A stretch of 64,000 bases of DNA, from positions 5,726,501 to 5,790,500 of the forward strand of contig NZ_CP069127.1 in assembly GCF_016811915.1 (NCBI RefSeq). Reading direction: 5' to 3'. The position numbers were made by a program, and so were the translations under genes. Of the stretch, positions 9,427 to 18,091 are shown in pieces. A model generated the notes under the pieces. It did not search any database, was not told where the DNA came from, and was given only the letters and a program-made list of their open reading frames with translations. Position 1 is the first letter of the stretch, and every line of letters begins with the position of its first letter. The stretch is from Brevibacillus choshinensis. Its GTDB lineage: Bacteria > Bacillota > Bacilli > Brevibacillales > Brevibacillaceae.

Positions 9427-9885
9427 TCATGAATGTGCCCCTGCTCCTGCCGTGAGTGCAAACATCAGTCCGCCCTCCGCTACCACTTTGCCATTTACCA
9501 ATGCTTTCCCTTGTCCTTTGCCCACTGTACCGCGCACGCGAGTCAGCTCAACATCGAGCGTTAGCGTATCGCCGGGCTTTACCTGATCTTTGAAGCGGAA
9601 CTCATCGATCCCGGCAAACAGGCCGATTTTTCCTTGATGTTCCTCCATGCTCAGCATTGCAACAGCGCCAACCTGTGCCAACGCTTCCACAATCAGGACG
9701 CCTGGCATGACTGGATAACCCGGAAAATGACCTTGGAAAAACGGCTCATTGATCGTGACGTTTTTCACGCCTACCGCTCTCTTGCCTTGTTCCAGCTCCA
9801 CAATCTTGTCCACCAGCAAAAAAGGATACCGGTGAGGGATGATTTCCTGAATCTGTACGATATCTAAAGGCGCTTTAATTTCCAT
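9427..9885 (-). CDS. fabZ: 3-hydroxyacyl-[acyl-carrier-protein] dehydratase FabZ
   Basis: A hotdog-fold dehydratase of about 152 residues that removes water from beta-hydroxyacyl-ACP in fatty acid elongation in the cytoplasm. The active-site block GHFPGYPVMPGVLIVEALAQ contains the catalytic His and Glu. The sequence starts with the family's typical IQEIIPHRYPFLLVD. The ATG at 9885 is chosen over 9906 because GGAG lies nine bases before it and overlaps the longer version. In Bacillus subtilis fabZ (ywpB) also follows the mbl-flhO-flhP genes. Confidence 0.95.
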   Translation of the reverse strand: MEIKAPLDIVQIQEIIPHRYPFLLVDKIVELEQGKRAVGVKNVTINEPFFQGHFPGYPVMPGVLIVEALAQVGAVAMLSMEEHQGKIGLFAGIDEFRFKDQVKPGDTLTLDVELTRVRGTVGKGQGKALVNGKVVAEGGLMFALTAGAGAHS

Positions 9886-10001
9886 GAAACACCGCTCCAT
9901 TTCCATTCTTAACTAGACTTGTCCATGCATGAATCCCTTACTGCTTTGTGAGAATAAGACAACACCCATCTCCGCTTGGCGGGGAACGGGGTTAAGTTAA
10001 A

Positions 10002-10030
10002 GGAGCGCTTCCTTCGGGGAAGTGCTCTTT
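10002..10030. terminator. Hairpin with UUCG-like loop between pgsA-like gene and fabZ
   Basis: A 10-bp stem (GAGCGCTTCC / GGAAGTGCTC) around TTCGG. The clean T-run is on the plus strand; on the minus strand, where the genes run, it is followed only by CTTTAACTT. It probably ends the upstream minus-strand gene weakly or terminates antisense reads. Confidence 0.6.
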
Positions 10031-10046
10031 TTCCCAGGCCCCTAGG

Positions 10047-10562
10047 CTACATACGGTTCAGCAATCGGAACTTTCCGAGGTAGATCGCGCTCGTCAGAAA
10101 GGAGAACGCAATCACCGTCCACAAAATTTCTTCACTGTATTCATACCTGTACATCGCCAAAGGAATGACCAAGTAAAACAGGACGGTTGTCAGCTTGCCA
10201 TACGCATTGGCCGGAACCGTTTTTTTTCCGCGCAGGTGGTAGACTGCACCTGTAACGATCATCGCTACGTCCCTCGCAAAGAAAAACAGGGCTGCCCACA
10301 AGCTGATTCGCTCCGTCAGAAATAAGGAAGCGATCACAGCCATCATCATTAATTTATCTGCAAGCGGATCCATCATGATCCCAAAGGTGGTCACCAGCTT
10401 ATACTTTCTCGCAATGTACCCATCTACGATGTCCGTTAGTCCCGCCAAAATCAGGATGCCCAATGCGATCTCCACATGATACGGTTCTTCGGAAAAAAAG
10501 ATGTACAGGTACAAAGGGATGAGGACGATGCGAAAGACCGTAAGCAAATTAGGAAGATTCAC
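10047..10562 (-). CDS. CDP-alcohol phosphatidyltransferase, PgsA-like
   Basis: A 171-residue membrane protein with the CDP-alcohol phosphotransferase signature around residues 42-72: DIVDGYIAR, then a GIMMDPLADK block with the last two Asp of the motif. The N-terminus NLPNLLTVFRI is typical of phosphatidylglycerophosphate synthase, which makes PGP from CDP-diacylglycerol and glycerol-3-phosphate. Four or more hydrophobic segments are present. GTG start at 10562 behind GGAGGG. As Bacillales may carry several paralogues, the substrate is likely glycerol-3-phosphate but not proven. Confidence 0.85.
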   Translation of the reverse strand: MNLPNLLTVFRIVLIPLYLYIFFSEEPYHVEIALGILILAGLTDIVDGYIARKYKLVTTFGIMMDPLADKLMMMAVIASLFLTERISLWAALFFFARDVAMIVTGAVYHLRGKKTVPANAYGKLTTVLFYLVIPLAMYRYEYSEEILWTVIAFSFLTSAIYLGKFRLLNRM

Positions 10563-10683
10563 GGATATCCCTCCGTAGTCAGATCGTCACTTCCTTTTTC
10601 AACCACTCGATCTATTATACTCTGTGGACAATCACCCCAACAAGTCCCCGTAAAAAACAGAGGCAAATTCATCCAAAATTAAA

Positions 10684-10714
10684 GAACCGCATAGAACTCA
10701 GTTCTACACGGCTC
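10684..10714 (-). terminator. Terminator downstream of M20 peptidase
   Basis: A 14-bp stem with G-U wobbles as minus-strand RNA around a TGA loop, followed on the minus strand by TTTAATTTT. Confidence 0.8.
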
Positions 10715-10757
10715 CTATTCGCTTCCATCCCACACTCTTGCCTGCTGCCCTTTTTTC

Positions 10758-12227
10758 TCAGTCGCTTCCGGCAACCTTGATGAGGGTGTTGTAGATCATT
10801 TTTGTGCCTTCCTCAAGAGACTTTACCGATATTCTCTCGTCATTCCCGTGCATGCGCTCGAGAGTATCGTTGTCGAGCGGATACGGGTAAATGCCATAAA
10901 CCGGTACTCCCCTGTCCCTCCAAGCTGCTCCATCGGTACCCGCCTCGAACAATGCCGGCACCACCTCTGCTTCTGGCCACACCGACTTGCTGCTTTCTTC
11001 AAGTGCCTTGTAGAGCGCCGTATCTGTTGAAGACGCCAACGCTGCGGTTCGTTGCTCGTAGTATTTCCGAGCCTCTTCTTCGGTCATTTCGCTCGCCAGG
11101 CTCACCTTGACCCCAGGGTCTGCAATCACGCGCTGGAGCTGTTCCATTACCTCAAAAGGCGTAGAACCAGGCACAAGCCGCACATTGACAATGGCCTCGG
11201 CAGAACCCGGAATGACATTTTCCTTGACCCCTGCCTGAACGATGGTCGGGGCAACGGTATTACGCATCAAGGCATGCCAAAGGAGTGGGTAGCTGCCCAG
11301 TTCCACTACCTTCTTTCCTGCCTCGCGAGCTTTTGCTGGATCCTTGCTTTCGGCCAAATTTTTCAAATGACTCGCAAGCGGCTCTTTGGCAGTCCGCGAG
11401 AGGGCGAGAAAATACTCTCTGGTTTGATCGTTAAGCGTCGGGTCGGTGTCCCAGTTGGTGATCTTCGCCAGTGCAAGCGACAGACTCTTTATGGCACTAT
11501 CCGGCATCGGACGGGAAGAATGGGTCGGTTTTCCGTACGCAGTAAGTTTGAAGGAAACATAGATTTTATCGCGTGTGGTGATGTTGACCTGCGTTGTCTT
11601 TCCATCAGCGTCTTGGAAGATCCATCCGCCTTCGTTAAGCGCAAATTCGGCATTGATCTTTTCCCAATGGTTTTTCGCCAGCCAATCTGTCCCATATTCT
11701 CCTGCTTCCTCGTCGTCTTCCGCGAGAAAAATCACATCCCGATTCAGCGGAACATTATTTTCCTTCACCATCATGACAGCTTGGGCAAAAACCGACAGCC
11801 CACCTTTGAAGTCCATTGCTCCCCGTCCCATGACATATCCGTCTTTGATCACGCCTCCGAACGGATCGACTGTCCAGTTTTTTCTCTCGACAGGCACGAC
11901 GTCGGAGTGAGCGGCAAGCAAAACAGGCTTCTTACTTCCATTTCCCTTTAACCTGGCGATGAAGTGTGCTTGGCCGGAAGGAGTTTTGATTACCTCCGTC
12001 TCCACACCCAGTTGATCGAATTTACTCTTCAAAAATTCTGCCAGTGCCAACGTTTGTCCCCCAGGATTGGTGGAATCGAAGCGAAGCAGCTCTTGAAGTA
12101 ATTTGGCCGTCTCACTACTGACGGTCTCTGATTGTACGATGGAATCTGCAGCCGCAGACGAAAGAGGGGTAAGGCTTGTCAAGAGGGACAGTGTAAGCAA
12201 GGCTGTACCTATAAACTTGCGCTTCAT
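10758..12227 (-). CDS. Secreted M20-family zinc peptidase
   Basis: A 489-residue protein with a signal peptide (KRK start, LLTLSLLTSLTPLSSAAA) and an M20 metallopeptidase body. Metal-binding motifs are clear: HSDVVP near residue 107, MGRGAMDFKGG near 133, and AEDDEEAG near 168 with the catalytic acidic residues. An inserted dimerisation domain spans about 215-350 and the metal domain closes with GTDGAAWR near 430. M20 enzymes act as carboxypeptidases, dipeptidases or amidohydrolases; the exact substrate cannot be read. GAGGAGG precedes the ATG at 12227. It has its own terminator and sits between the EpuA-like gene and a lipid gene without obvious functional link. Confidence 0.88.
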   Translation of the reverse strand: MKRKFIGTALLTLSLLTSLTPLSSAAADSIVQSETVSSETAKLLQELLRFDSTNPGGQTLALAEFLKSKFDQLGVETEVIKTPSGQAHFIARLKGNGSKKPVLLAAHSDVVPVERKNWTVDPFGGVIKDGYVMGRGAMDFKGGLSVFAQAVMMVKENNVPLNRDVIFLAEDDEEAGEYGTDWLAKNHWEKINAEFALNEGGWIFQDADGKTTQVNITTRDKIYVSFKLTAYGKPTHSSRPMPDSAIKSLSLALAKITNWDTDPTLNDQTREYFLALSRTAKEPLASHLKNLAESKDPAKAREAGKKVVELGSYPLLWHALMRNTVAPTIVQAGVKENVIPGSAEAIVNVRLVPGSTPFEVMEQLQRVIADPGVKVSLASEMTEEEARKYYEQRTAALASSTDTALYKALEESSKSVWPEAEVVPALFEAGTDGAAWRDRGVPVYGIYPYPLDNDTLERMHGNDERISVKSLEEGTKMIYNTLIKVAGSD

Positions 12228-12378
12228 TATGTAGATCCTCCTCTCTTATTGTGAAACCGTTTTCACGCTTTTTATTATATTATTTATTCGTAATTATTAA
12301 TTAATTACGGTCCCACATGCAGATTTCCGTGCGTAACAAGTTGATAACCGTGCAGATCCTGCAATTTTTAAAATAAAA

Positions 12379-12409
12379 AAACTGTGCAGCCATCGCTCCT
12401 GCACAGTTT
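12379..12409 (-). terminator. Terminator downstream of the EpuA-like gene
   Basis: An 11-bp stem (AAACTGTGCAG / CTGCACAGTTT) with a 9-base loop and TTTTTTTATTTT on the minus strand. Confidence 0.88.
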
Positions 12410-12444
12410 GTTGCATCTTGATTTCAACCTTTTACATGGCTGTC

Positions 12445-12693
12445 TTACGTCCCCGCAAACAGCAAATCCCACATATGCTTGTATGTACCCAGATCAAACA
12501 CTTCCGATATTGGCTTATGCCCGACCACACCATAGCCGATCATCAGCCCAATGACCAGCGAGAAGAACAACAGAAGGGGGACCATCAAGATTTTGATCAT
12601 GATGATGGGCCAATTCTTGCCTCTTCGTGAGTGCTCTTTTGTCTTGACCTCTTGGGTATCACGCGGGAATGGTTGTCCCTTTCCTCGATCCAT
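12445..12693 (-). CDS. EpuA-like small membrane protein
   Basis: About 82 residues from the ATG at 12693, which has GGGAG and GAGGAG upstream; an ATG at 12711 is possible but lacks its own Shine-Dalgarno. A hydrophilic, basic N-terminus precedes one membrane segment (IIMIKILMVPLLLFFSLVIG), and the tail has GYGVVGHKPISEVFD followed by TYKHMWDLL. This is the pattern of the EpuA family (sometimes labelled RNA polymerase subunit beta), small proteins often found beside flagellar rod genes. The function is not established. It follows flhP by about 30 bases and precedes a terminator, so it ends the mbl-flhO-flhP transcript. Confidence 0.75.
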   Translation of the reverse strand: MDRGKGQPFPRDTQEVKTKEHSRRGKNWPIIMIKILMVPLLLFFSLVIGLMIGYGVVGHKPISEVFDLGTYKHMWDLLFAGT

Positions 12694-12722
12694 GCTCCTC
12701 TCTCCCGTCATCTAAGATTGTG

Positions 12723-13556
12723 TTATCTGCTTCTCAGCGAATTCGCGATGCCCATCATCTGATCGCTGATGCCAATGGCTCGCGAGTTTAATTGATAAGC
12801 CCGCTGTACGTTCACCAGCTGAGACATCTCCTCCATCATGTTGACGTTGGAGGTTTCGAGAGCACCCTGGCGAAGAGTGGCCATTCCGTCTTCCAAAGCA
12901 TTGGTGTACTTCGTTGCTGGATTGTCCCCGGATGCCAGCTGTGCATCGTAGAGGTTTTGCCCGATTTGCTGCAGCTGGTCAGGGTTGTCCACTTTCCAGA
13001 CGCCAATGTTTCCGTAGGAGTTGCCGTCTGCCATCAGTTCCCCGTTTTGGGAAATCTGGATGTTGCGGACCGGCTCCGGCAATACGAACGGAACGCCATT
13101 GTTATCCGTCAAAATGTAGCCGGATGCTGTGTGCAGAACATATCCGCCCTCATCATTGTTGTACTGCACCTTGAAATTGCCATCCCGTGTCAAGCGATTT
13201 TCTTCTTGAATGATCGCTCCACCCACATCTTTTACTTTTCTAGTAACGAGGAAGTATCCTTCTCCCTCAATCATCACGTCCGTAGGCACATCAGTCTGTT
13301 TCATGCTGCCTTGCCCCATATCGAGCTTGGTCAGACCGAGACGGGCACCGCTGCCGATTCGCAAACCAGCTGGAGTATTGCGGTTTACATTGTCTGACGC
13401 GGGCTGTTCATTCATCGAATCGGAAAGCAGCTCAGAAAACGATGCCACGCGACGCTTGTAACCGACTGTATCGAGATTCGCCAAGTTATTGGATGTCGTG
13501 TCCAATGCTTGCTGAATGCCGCGCATGGCAGCTGTGGAAATATTAAGCGACTGCAT
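12723..13556 (-). CDS. flhP: Flagellar hook-basal body protein FlhP
   Basis: A 277-residue rod/hook-type protein. The N-terminus has the flagellar basal-body rod motif (QALDTTSNNLANLDTVGYK) and the C-terminus has the Flg_bbr_C motif (ETSNVNMMEEMSQLVNVQRA). It exports without a cleaved signal, through the flagellar type III apparatus. FlgG-like paralogues FlhO and FlhP in Bacillus subtilis lie directly downstream of mbl, as here. GGGGAGG precedes the ATG. Fifteen bases separate it from flhO, its paralogue. The FlhP name rests on order and length. Confidence 0.88.
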   Translation of the reverse strand: MQSLNISTAAMRGIQQALDTTSNNLANLDTVGYKRRVASFSELLSDSMNEQPASDNVNRNTPAGLRIGSGARLGLTKLDMGQGSMKQTDVPTDVMIEGEGYFLVTRKVKDVGGAIIQEENRLTRDGNFKVQYNNDEGGYVLHTASGYILTDNNGVPFVLPEPVRNIQISQNGELMADGNSYGNIGVWKVDNPDQLQQIGQNLYDAQLASGDNPATKYTNALEDGMATLRQGALETSNVNMMEEMSQLVNVQRAYQLNSRAIGISDQMMGIANSLRSR

Positions 13557-13571
13557 CTATGCTACCTCCCC

Positions 13572-14537
13572 TTACCCGTTTACCCGGCCGATTTCGTTTG
13601 CCGCTTTCTCCAGAGTGCCATCGATGGTCGTGATGACACGCTGGTTGGCTTCATAGGCGCGCAATGCGCTCATCATGCTTGTCATGGTCTGCATGGGATC
13701 GACGTTTGCCCGCTCGATCCAGCCCTGCTGGGTGCCGTATCGACCCGCGATCGTTGGCGTCGTATACTGTCCTGCAGTCAATGCTGCCTGATCGTTGGCT
13801 TCGGCAACATCGAGTGCTTCGACGGCACCGTCCCCCTCGTAGCGGAAGATGTTGGTGCCTTCCCGGACAAGCTTCATTGGATCGGTCACCACAGCCAAGC
13901 CCAGCCTCTGGTGGTTAGGTAGATCCTCCAACTCTTTCGTGGCAGGGTCTTCATACTGCAGCTCTCCCAGTTGGCTAATCTTCAGCCCTTGGCCTGCACT
14001 TACACCTGCTGGATCATTCACAAGAATGGCTTGATTCTGATTATCCAACACATAATAACCGTCCGCAGTCACCAGATAACCGTCCGAATTGACGCTCCAG
14101 TTGCCGTTTCGCGTATAGCGAATATCCTCCGGCTGCGCTGGCTGCGTCAAATCCTCGATTTTCGCCACACTGTAGAACAGGCGGCGTTCGTTGCCGTCCT
14201 GGTCAGGCTGCAGGTTGTCCAGCAATGCGACATCGTAAGGATTGCGAGTCTCTGCGATATCGCCTTGCGTAAACATGGGCAAAGCCTCCGACATGTAGAC
14301 GCCGGAGTTCAGCCGTCCGATCACTGCAGCCTGTCCACTCATGTTGGGATAGCCCTGAATATCAGGCCCCTCCTGATCGCGAATGCGGGAAATCAATTGT
14401 TCCGGAAACGCACGCATCACACCCACGTCCTGCTTGAAGCCCGGAGTGTTGATGTTTGCCAGATTGTTCGCCAGCGATTCTTGCCTGTTCTGCAAGGCCA
14501 GCATGCCTGACGCAGACGTATACAAGCCTCTGATCAC
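13572..14537 (-). CDS. flhO: Flagellar hook-basal body protein FlhO
   Basis: A 321-residue paralogue of the next gene, with the N-terminal rod signature RQESLANNLANINTPGFKQ and the C-terminal block MMSALRAYEANQRVITTID. It is longer than FlhP because of a larger middle domain. The GTG at 14537 follows GGGGGT. In Bacillus subtilis FlhO is a distal rod protein of the basal body. It begins seven bases after mbl ends, making co-transcription very likely. Confidence 0.88.
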   Translation of the reverse strand: MIRGLYTSASGMLALQNRQESLANNLANINTPGFKQDVGVMRAFPEQLISRIRDQEGPDIQGYPNMSGQAAVIGRLNSGVYMSEALPMFTQGDIAETRNPYDVALLDNLQPDQDGNERRLFYSVAKIEDLTQPAQPEDIRYTRNGNWSVNSDGYLVTADGYYVLDNQNQAILVNDPAGVSAGQGLKISQLGELQYEDPATKELEDLPNHQRLGLAVVTDPMKLVREGTNIFRYEGDGAVEALDVAEANDQAALTAGQYTTPTIAGRYGTQQGWIERANVDPMQTMTSMMSALRAYEANQRVITTIDGTLEKAANEIGRVNG

Positions 14538-14543
14538 GTAATT

Positions 14544-15560
14544 TTACCCCCTGAATAATTTCTTATTCCGGTGCGCTGGTACTTTGTCCAGGTAGTCCAG
14601 CATCATTCCTGTTCCTTTAGCAACACACATCATAGGCTCGTCCGCAACCAGTACAGGGACCTTCAATTCGTCCGCCAGAATCTGGTCGATGCCATGCAAC
14701 AATGCGCCGCCGCCGGTCAAGAAAACACCCTTATCAATTATATCGGCAGAAAGCTCCGGAGGTGTTCGTTCTAAAACGGATTTCGAGGCTTGTACAATCG
14801 CACTGACCGACTCGGCCAGGGCTTCTTGGACTTCATTCGAGCGAATGGTAATCGTCTGCGGCAGCCCGCTTACCATATCTCGACCGCGAATGTCCATTTC
14901 GTCCTGGCGTGAGTCGGAAACGGTCCCAATCTGAACTTTGATATCTTCAGCCGTGCGTTCCCCAATCAGCAACTTATATTTATTTTTTATGTACCGCATA
15001 ATAGCCACATCAAATGTATCGCCTGCTATTTTGATGGAGGATGAAGTCACAATGTCACCCATCGACAGTACAGCCACATCGGTAGTACCTCCACCGATAT
15101 CCACTACCATATTGCCCGACGGCTGAAAAATGTCCATTCCTGCCCCTACGGCAGCCACTTTCGGCTCTTCCTCAATGTAAACTTCTCTGGCGCCGCCGCT
15201 GCGTTCAGCCGCTTCACGAATTGCTTTCTGCTCAACAGAAGTAATGTTGGTCGGGCAGCAAATCAGGATACGCGGACGAGCAAACATGCTTTTGCCGCCA
15301 ATTTTGGTCATAAAATGCTTCAGCATCGCTTCTGTAATTTCAAAATCCGCAATAACGCCCTCTCGCAAAGGTCGGATCGCTACTATGTTCCCTGGGGTGC
15401 GGCCCACCATTCGGCGAGCTTCGTTGCCCACAGCCAATACTTTTCTGGTTTTACTGTCAATAGCTACGACAGATGGTTCATCCAGGACAATCCCCTTGCC
15501 TTTTACAAAAACCAAGACATTGGCTGTCCCCAAGTCGATCCCGATATCTTTGCCAAACAT
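14544..15560 (-). CDS. mbl: MreB-family cell-shape protein Mbl
   Basis: A 338-residue bacterial actin that forms membrane-associated filaments and guides elongasome peptidoglycan synthesis. ATP-binding motifs are intact: GIDLGTANVLVF at the N-terminus, DIGGGTTDVAVLS near residue 160 and LTGGGALLHGID near 280. The N-terminus starts MFGKDIGIDLG as in Mbl rather than a membrane helix. The gene order spoIIID-mbl-flhO-flhP is exactly that of Bacillus subtilis, which supports Mbl over MreB or MreBH. GGGAGGAC precedes the ATG. Confidence 0.93.
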   Translation of the reverse strand: MFGKDIGIDLGTANVLVFVKGKGIVLDEPSVVAIDSKTRKVLAVGNEARRMVGRTPGNIVAIRPLREGVIADFEITEAMLKHFMTKIGGKSMFARPRILICCPTNITSVEQKAIREAAERSGGAREVYIEEEPKVAAVGAGMDIFQPSGNMVVDIGGGTTDVAVLSMGDIVTSSSIKIAGDTFDVAIMRYIKNKYKLLIGERTAEDIKVQIGTVSDSRQDEMDIRGRDMVSGLPQTITIRSNEVQEALAESVSAIVQASKSVLERTPPELSADIIDKGVFLTGGGALLHGIDQILADELKVPVLVADEPMMCVAKGTGMMLDYLDKVPAHRNKKLFRG

Positions 15561-15640
15561 GAAAGGTCCTCCCTGTTACCAGTTACATTTCTACCTAATA
15601 TCATAGGCTCTTCTACGTAAGAGGACAAGGAAATTCTTTC

Positions 15641-15925
15641 TTACACACTCTCCTCCTGTTCTACTCGAACCTTTTTACTGCGTCGTTTGTACTTGATTTT
15701 CGTGGCTTCGCCTCCGCGCAAATGTCTGATGGCTTTGTGATATTCCAAAATTTCCTTTACTTGGTTTGCCAACTCTGGATTTATCTCAGGTAGCCGCTCA
15801 GTCAAGTCCTTGTGCACTGTACTTTTCGAAACACCGAACTCTTTGGCGATCATCCGGACCGTATTTCGCGTCTCCACAATATATCGGCCGATTTTGATGG
15901 TTCGCTCTTTGATGTAGTCGTGCAC
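15641..15925 (-). CDS. spoIIID: Sporulation transcription factor SpoIIID
   Basis: A 94-residue mother-cell DNA-binding protein that activates and represses sigma-E-dependent genes and turns on sigK. The helix-turn-helix is about residues 20-43 (MIAKEFGVSKSTVHKDL), with a basic C-terminal tail (KIKYKRRSKK) that also contacts DNA. The GTG at 15925 is chosen because AAGGAGG lies nine bases upstream; this gives the usual family length, while the longer open frame adds 20 unrelated residues. A sigma-E-like promoter precedes it. Confidence 0.95.
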   Translation of the reverse strand: MHDYIKERTIKIGRYIVETRNTVRMIAKEFGVSKSTVHKDLTERLPEINPELANQVKEILEYHKAIRHLRGGEATKIKYKRRSKKVRVEQEESV

Positions 15926-15960
15926 GTCACTCGCCTCCTTGTATCTACATTGTCTGATAC

Positions 15961-15988
15961 AATATATGGGTGCGTAGGGACACATATT
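15961..15988 (-). promoter_or_regulatory. Putative sigma-E promoter of spoIIID
   Basis: On the minus strand, AATAT (15984-15988) and CATATATT (15961-15968) are spaced as in sigma-E promoters, whose -10 consensus is CATACAAT. The expected start would leave a leader of about 30 bases containing the AAGGAGG site. Confidence 0.45.
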
Positions 15989-16054
15989 CTACGTTTCCAA
16001 GCCTGACAAGCCAGCACGGCCGCATCTTTTTTCAACAGTTTGTACCAAAATGAA

Positions 16055-16093
16055 AAAAACCCCTGCAAAAGTTGTTTTTTTGCAGGGGTTTTT
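16055..16093 (-). terminator. Terminator downstream of spoIIQ
   Basis: A long stem (AAAAACCCCTGCAAAA / TTTTTGCAGGGGTTTTT) with a short loop and U-run in either direction. Confidence 0.9.
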
Positions 16094-16102
16094 GCGTGTG
16101 TT

Positions 16103-16831
16103 TTATTGATTTTTGACTTCCGTATCGCCTTGGATCAAATACTTTTCGGGATTGACCGATTTATCCTCGACACGAACTTCGAAGTGGAGATGGACGCCGG
16201 AATCCTTTTCGTATTCGTTACGTCCTGCCGAACCGATTACCTGGCCTTGCGTCACTGCATCGCCTGGTTTCACGACTACGTTTTCCAAGCTTTGATAAAC
16301 CGTGACCATTTTGTCAGTGTGTTCGACTTCAATCACTTTGCCTACGAGTGGGTCATTTTCCACTTTGACGACTTTTCCGGCAAGTGCAGCGACGACATCA
16401 AAGCCTTTGCCGTCCGTGGATTTCAAATCAATACCGGTATGCGGGAAGAAGGAGTTGTTGTACTTCACCAGCGCTTTTTGCTGATTGTCTTTGGAGGCTT
16501 GCTCATCATAGAAGCTCATCCCCAGCTCGTACTGTACGCCTTTTCCAACTGGCCATGCCAACGGTTGCACTGTGCCTGCGACGGGAACTGCTTCTTCGCC
16601 TTGCGGTGGAGCCACCGGGGTCTCAGGAGTAGTCACTGCCACGCCATCCTTAGGATTGGTAAGATTGGATACCGTGTTCATGACGCTGCCCTGATACCAC
16701 ATCACAAAAGCGAGAATGATTGCTGCGGTCCCGATGTAGATTGCAGGAAAAGCCCACTTCTTGCCCATCACTTTTTTCCAAGTACTTGCCTTCTTGAATG
16801 GAATCGGTTGATTCTGATTTTTTTGATCTTC
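16103..16831 (-). CDS. spoIIQ: Stage II sporulation protein Q (LytM/M23 domain)
   Basis: A forespore membrane protein of about 242 residues that partners SpoIIIAH across the intermembrane space in the feeding-tube channel and in engulfment. One membrane helix lies near residues 28-45 (AIYIGTAAIILAFVMWY), followed by an extracytoplasmic M23 domain. Unlike Bacillus subtilis SpoIIQ, which lacks the first metal-ligand His, this one has HTGID and HLHFEV, i.e. the HxxxD and HxH motifs of active LytM enzymes. The ATG at 16831 is preferred: AGGTG precedes it by nine bases, and upstream GTG/ATG codons at 16846 and 16843 overlap that site. Its place between spoIID and spoIIID matches Bacillus. Confidence 0.9.
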   Translation of the reverse strand, partial: EDQKNQNQPIPFKKASTWKKVMGKKWAFPAIYIGTAAIILAFVMWYQGSVMNTVSNLTNPKDGVAVTTPETPVAPPQGEEAVPVAGTVQPLAWPVGKGVQYELGMSFYDEQASKDNQQKALVKYNNSFFPHTGIDLKSTDGKGFDVVAALAGKVVKVENDPLVGKVIEVEHTDKMVTVYQSLENVVVKPGDAVTQGQVIGSAGRNEYEKDSGVHLHFEVRVEDKSVNPEKYLIQGDTEVKNQ

Positions 16832-16856
16832 CATTGTTTTCATCACCTCATCCCTC

Positions 16857-16884
16857 AGTATCGCCAGAATTTCGGCGTATAAAC
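16857..16884 (-). promoter_or_regulatory. Possible sigma-F promoter of spoIIQ
   Basis: The minus strand carries GTTTA, 14 bases, then GGCGATACT, which fits the sigma-F/G -10 pattern GGnnAnAnT; the -35 is imperfect. The implied leader is short and contains the Shine-Dalgarno used for the ATG at 16831. Confidence 0.35.
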
Positions 16885-16924
16885 CTGAGAGAAGAGGGAA
16901 AAGTAAAAATTTGCAGAGGCGTAA

Positions 16925-17935
16925 CTAAACAGGGATAATCTTCGTAAAATTTTGCAGGGAGATGCCTTGGTAAAAGTACTTCACGATCTGCTCAGCGTTT
17001 TTCCCGCTTTTCGCCATGCCGTTTGCTCCCCATTGGCTCATGCCGACCCCATGTCCGTATCCTTTGGTCGTAATGAACACCTGGTTTCCGCGCAGCTCCA
17101 TCGTAAAGGAGGAGGAGTTCAGATTCAGCTTTTCACGGAATTCCCGTCCGGTAAACTCCTTGCCTCCGATGCTGATTTTGCCGACTCGATTTCCCGTCGT
17201 CTTGGATTCAATCTGAAACCAGGATCCATTTGTGGATGCCTCTTGGGCCAGCCTGACCCCCAGGCTCTTTTCGAGCTGGGCCGTCGTCATCGTTACCGTC
17301 TCTTCATACCGAGGCGACTGAATATCCCATGGGCTTGGCACGCTTTTCAAGTAAGGGATGGGTTTTTCCCAGTACTCCCCGGAATTTTCCGTAAAGCCAT
17401 TGCTCGTGGAAAAGAACGTAGCATCAATCGGCTTCCCGTCGTACGTTAGCACGATACCGGCTGTCGCCCGCACTGCCTGAAGGATACGCTGGTTTTTCCA
17501 CTCGTACTGATCCTTCCACCGTTCGCGGCGCTGGCTATCATCCATGTATACCTGATGCTGCACGGTATCCAGGACTTGGGCCCCCTGTGGAACATCGTCC
17601 AGCTTGCTCTCGCTCAGCCTGCGAACGATATACGTTCTGGCCGCCATCGCCTGAGCCTTGAGTGCTTCCAGCTCAAACTCGGCTGGCATCTCGGCTGCTA
17701 CGACTCCCACAATGTACGTTTCAAGCGGCATCGTTTCCACCACTTTTTTCTCTGTGCGATACACTTTCACATCGAGCGGCGGACCGGGATCGGGAAGGTT
17801 GTCCGGAACTGACACGGCGACATTTGCCGGCCCTGCAGAGGGAGCATTGGGAGCAAACCAGTAGACCAGCGTTGCTGGGATGGCGACGAGCAAGATCGGC
17901 AAAGCGATGAACCACATGAGTAGGTAACGTTTCAT
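16925..17935 (-). CDS. spoIID: Stage II sporulation protein D (lytic transglycosylase)
   Basis: A 336-residue membrane-anchored peptidoglycan lytic transglycosylase of the engulfment DMP complex with SpoIIM and SpoIIP. One N-terminal membrane helix (LLMWFIALPILLVAIPATLV) precedes the SpoIID domain. The conserved VAAEMPAEFELEALKAQAMA holds the catalytic Glu, and GYGHGVGMSQWGANGMA near the C-terminus is the family signature. The ATG at 17935 follows GAGGAGG; the open frame extends 33 codons further upstream but without a ribosome site. It lies downstream of murA behind a terminator, so probably has its own sporulation promoter. Confidence 0.95.
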   Translation of the reverse strand: MKRYLLMWFIALPILLVAIPATLVYWFAPNAPSAGPANVAVSVPDNLPDPGPPLDVKVYRTEKKVVETMPLETYIVGVVAAEMPAEFELEALKAQAMAARTYIVRRLSESKLDDVPQGAQVLDTVQHQVYMDDSQRRERWKDQYEWKNQRILQAVRATAGIVLTYDGKPIDATFFSTSNGFTENSGEYWEKPIPYLKSVPSPWDIQSPRYEETVTMTTAQLEKSLGVRLAQEASTNGSWFQIESKTTGNRVGKISIGGKEFTGREFREKLNLNSSSFTMELRGNQVFITTKGYGHGVGMSQWGANGMAKSGKNAEQIVKYFYQGISLQNFTKIIPV

Positions 17936-18037
17936 GCGACAGATCCTCCTCGTTTGGTAGCTAGACACTTTTATGTCTATGTCCTGTCCCGAGGCGATAG
18001 AACGCGAGAATGAGAGAGAAGCGAGAGTATGCAAAAA

Positions 18038-18063
18038 AGACCCTCTGCTTTCACAGAGAGTCT
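18038..18063 (-). terminator. Terminator between murA and spoIID
   Basis: A 10-bp stem (AGACCCTCTG / CAGAGAGTCT) with a 6-base loop and TTTTTTGC on the minus strand. It separates vegetative murA from the sporulation gene. Confidence 0.85.
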
Positions 18064-18091
18064 CGCTTTTGCCATCTATTTGACACGTTCA

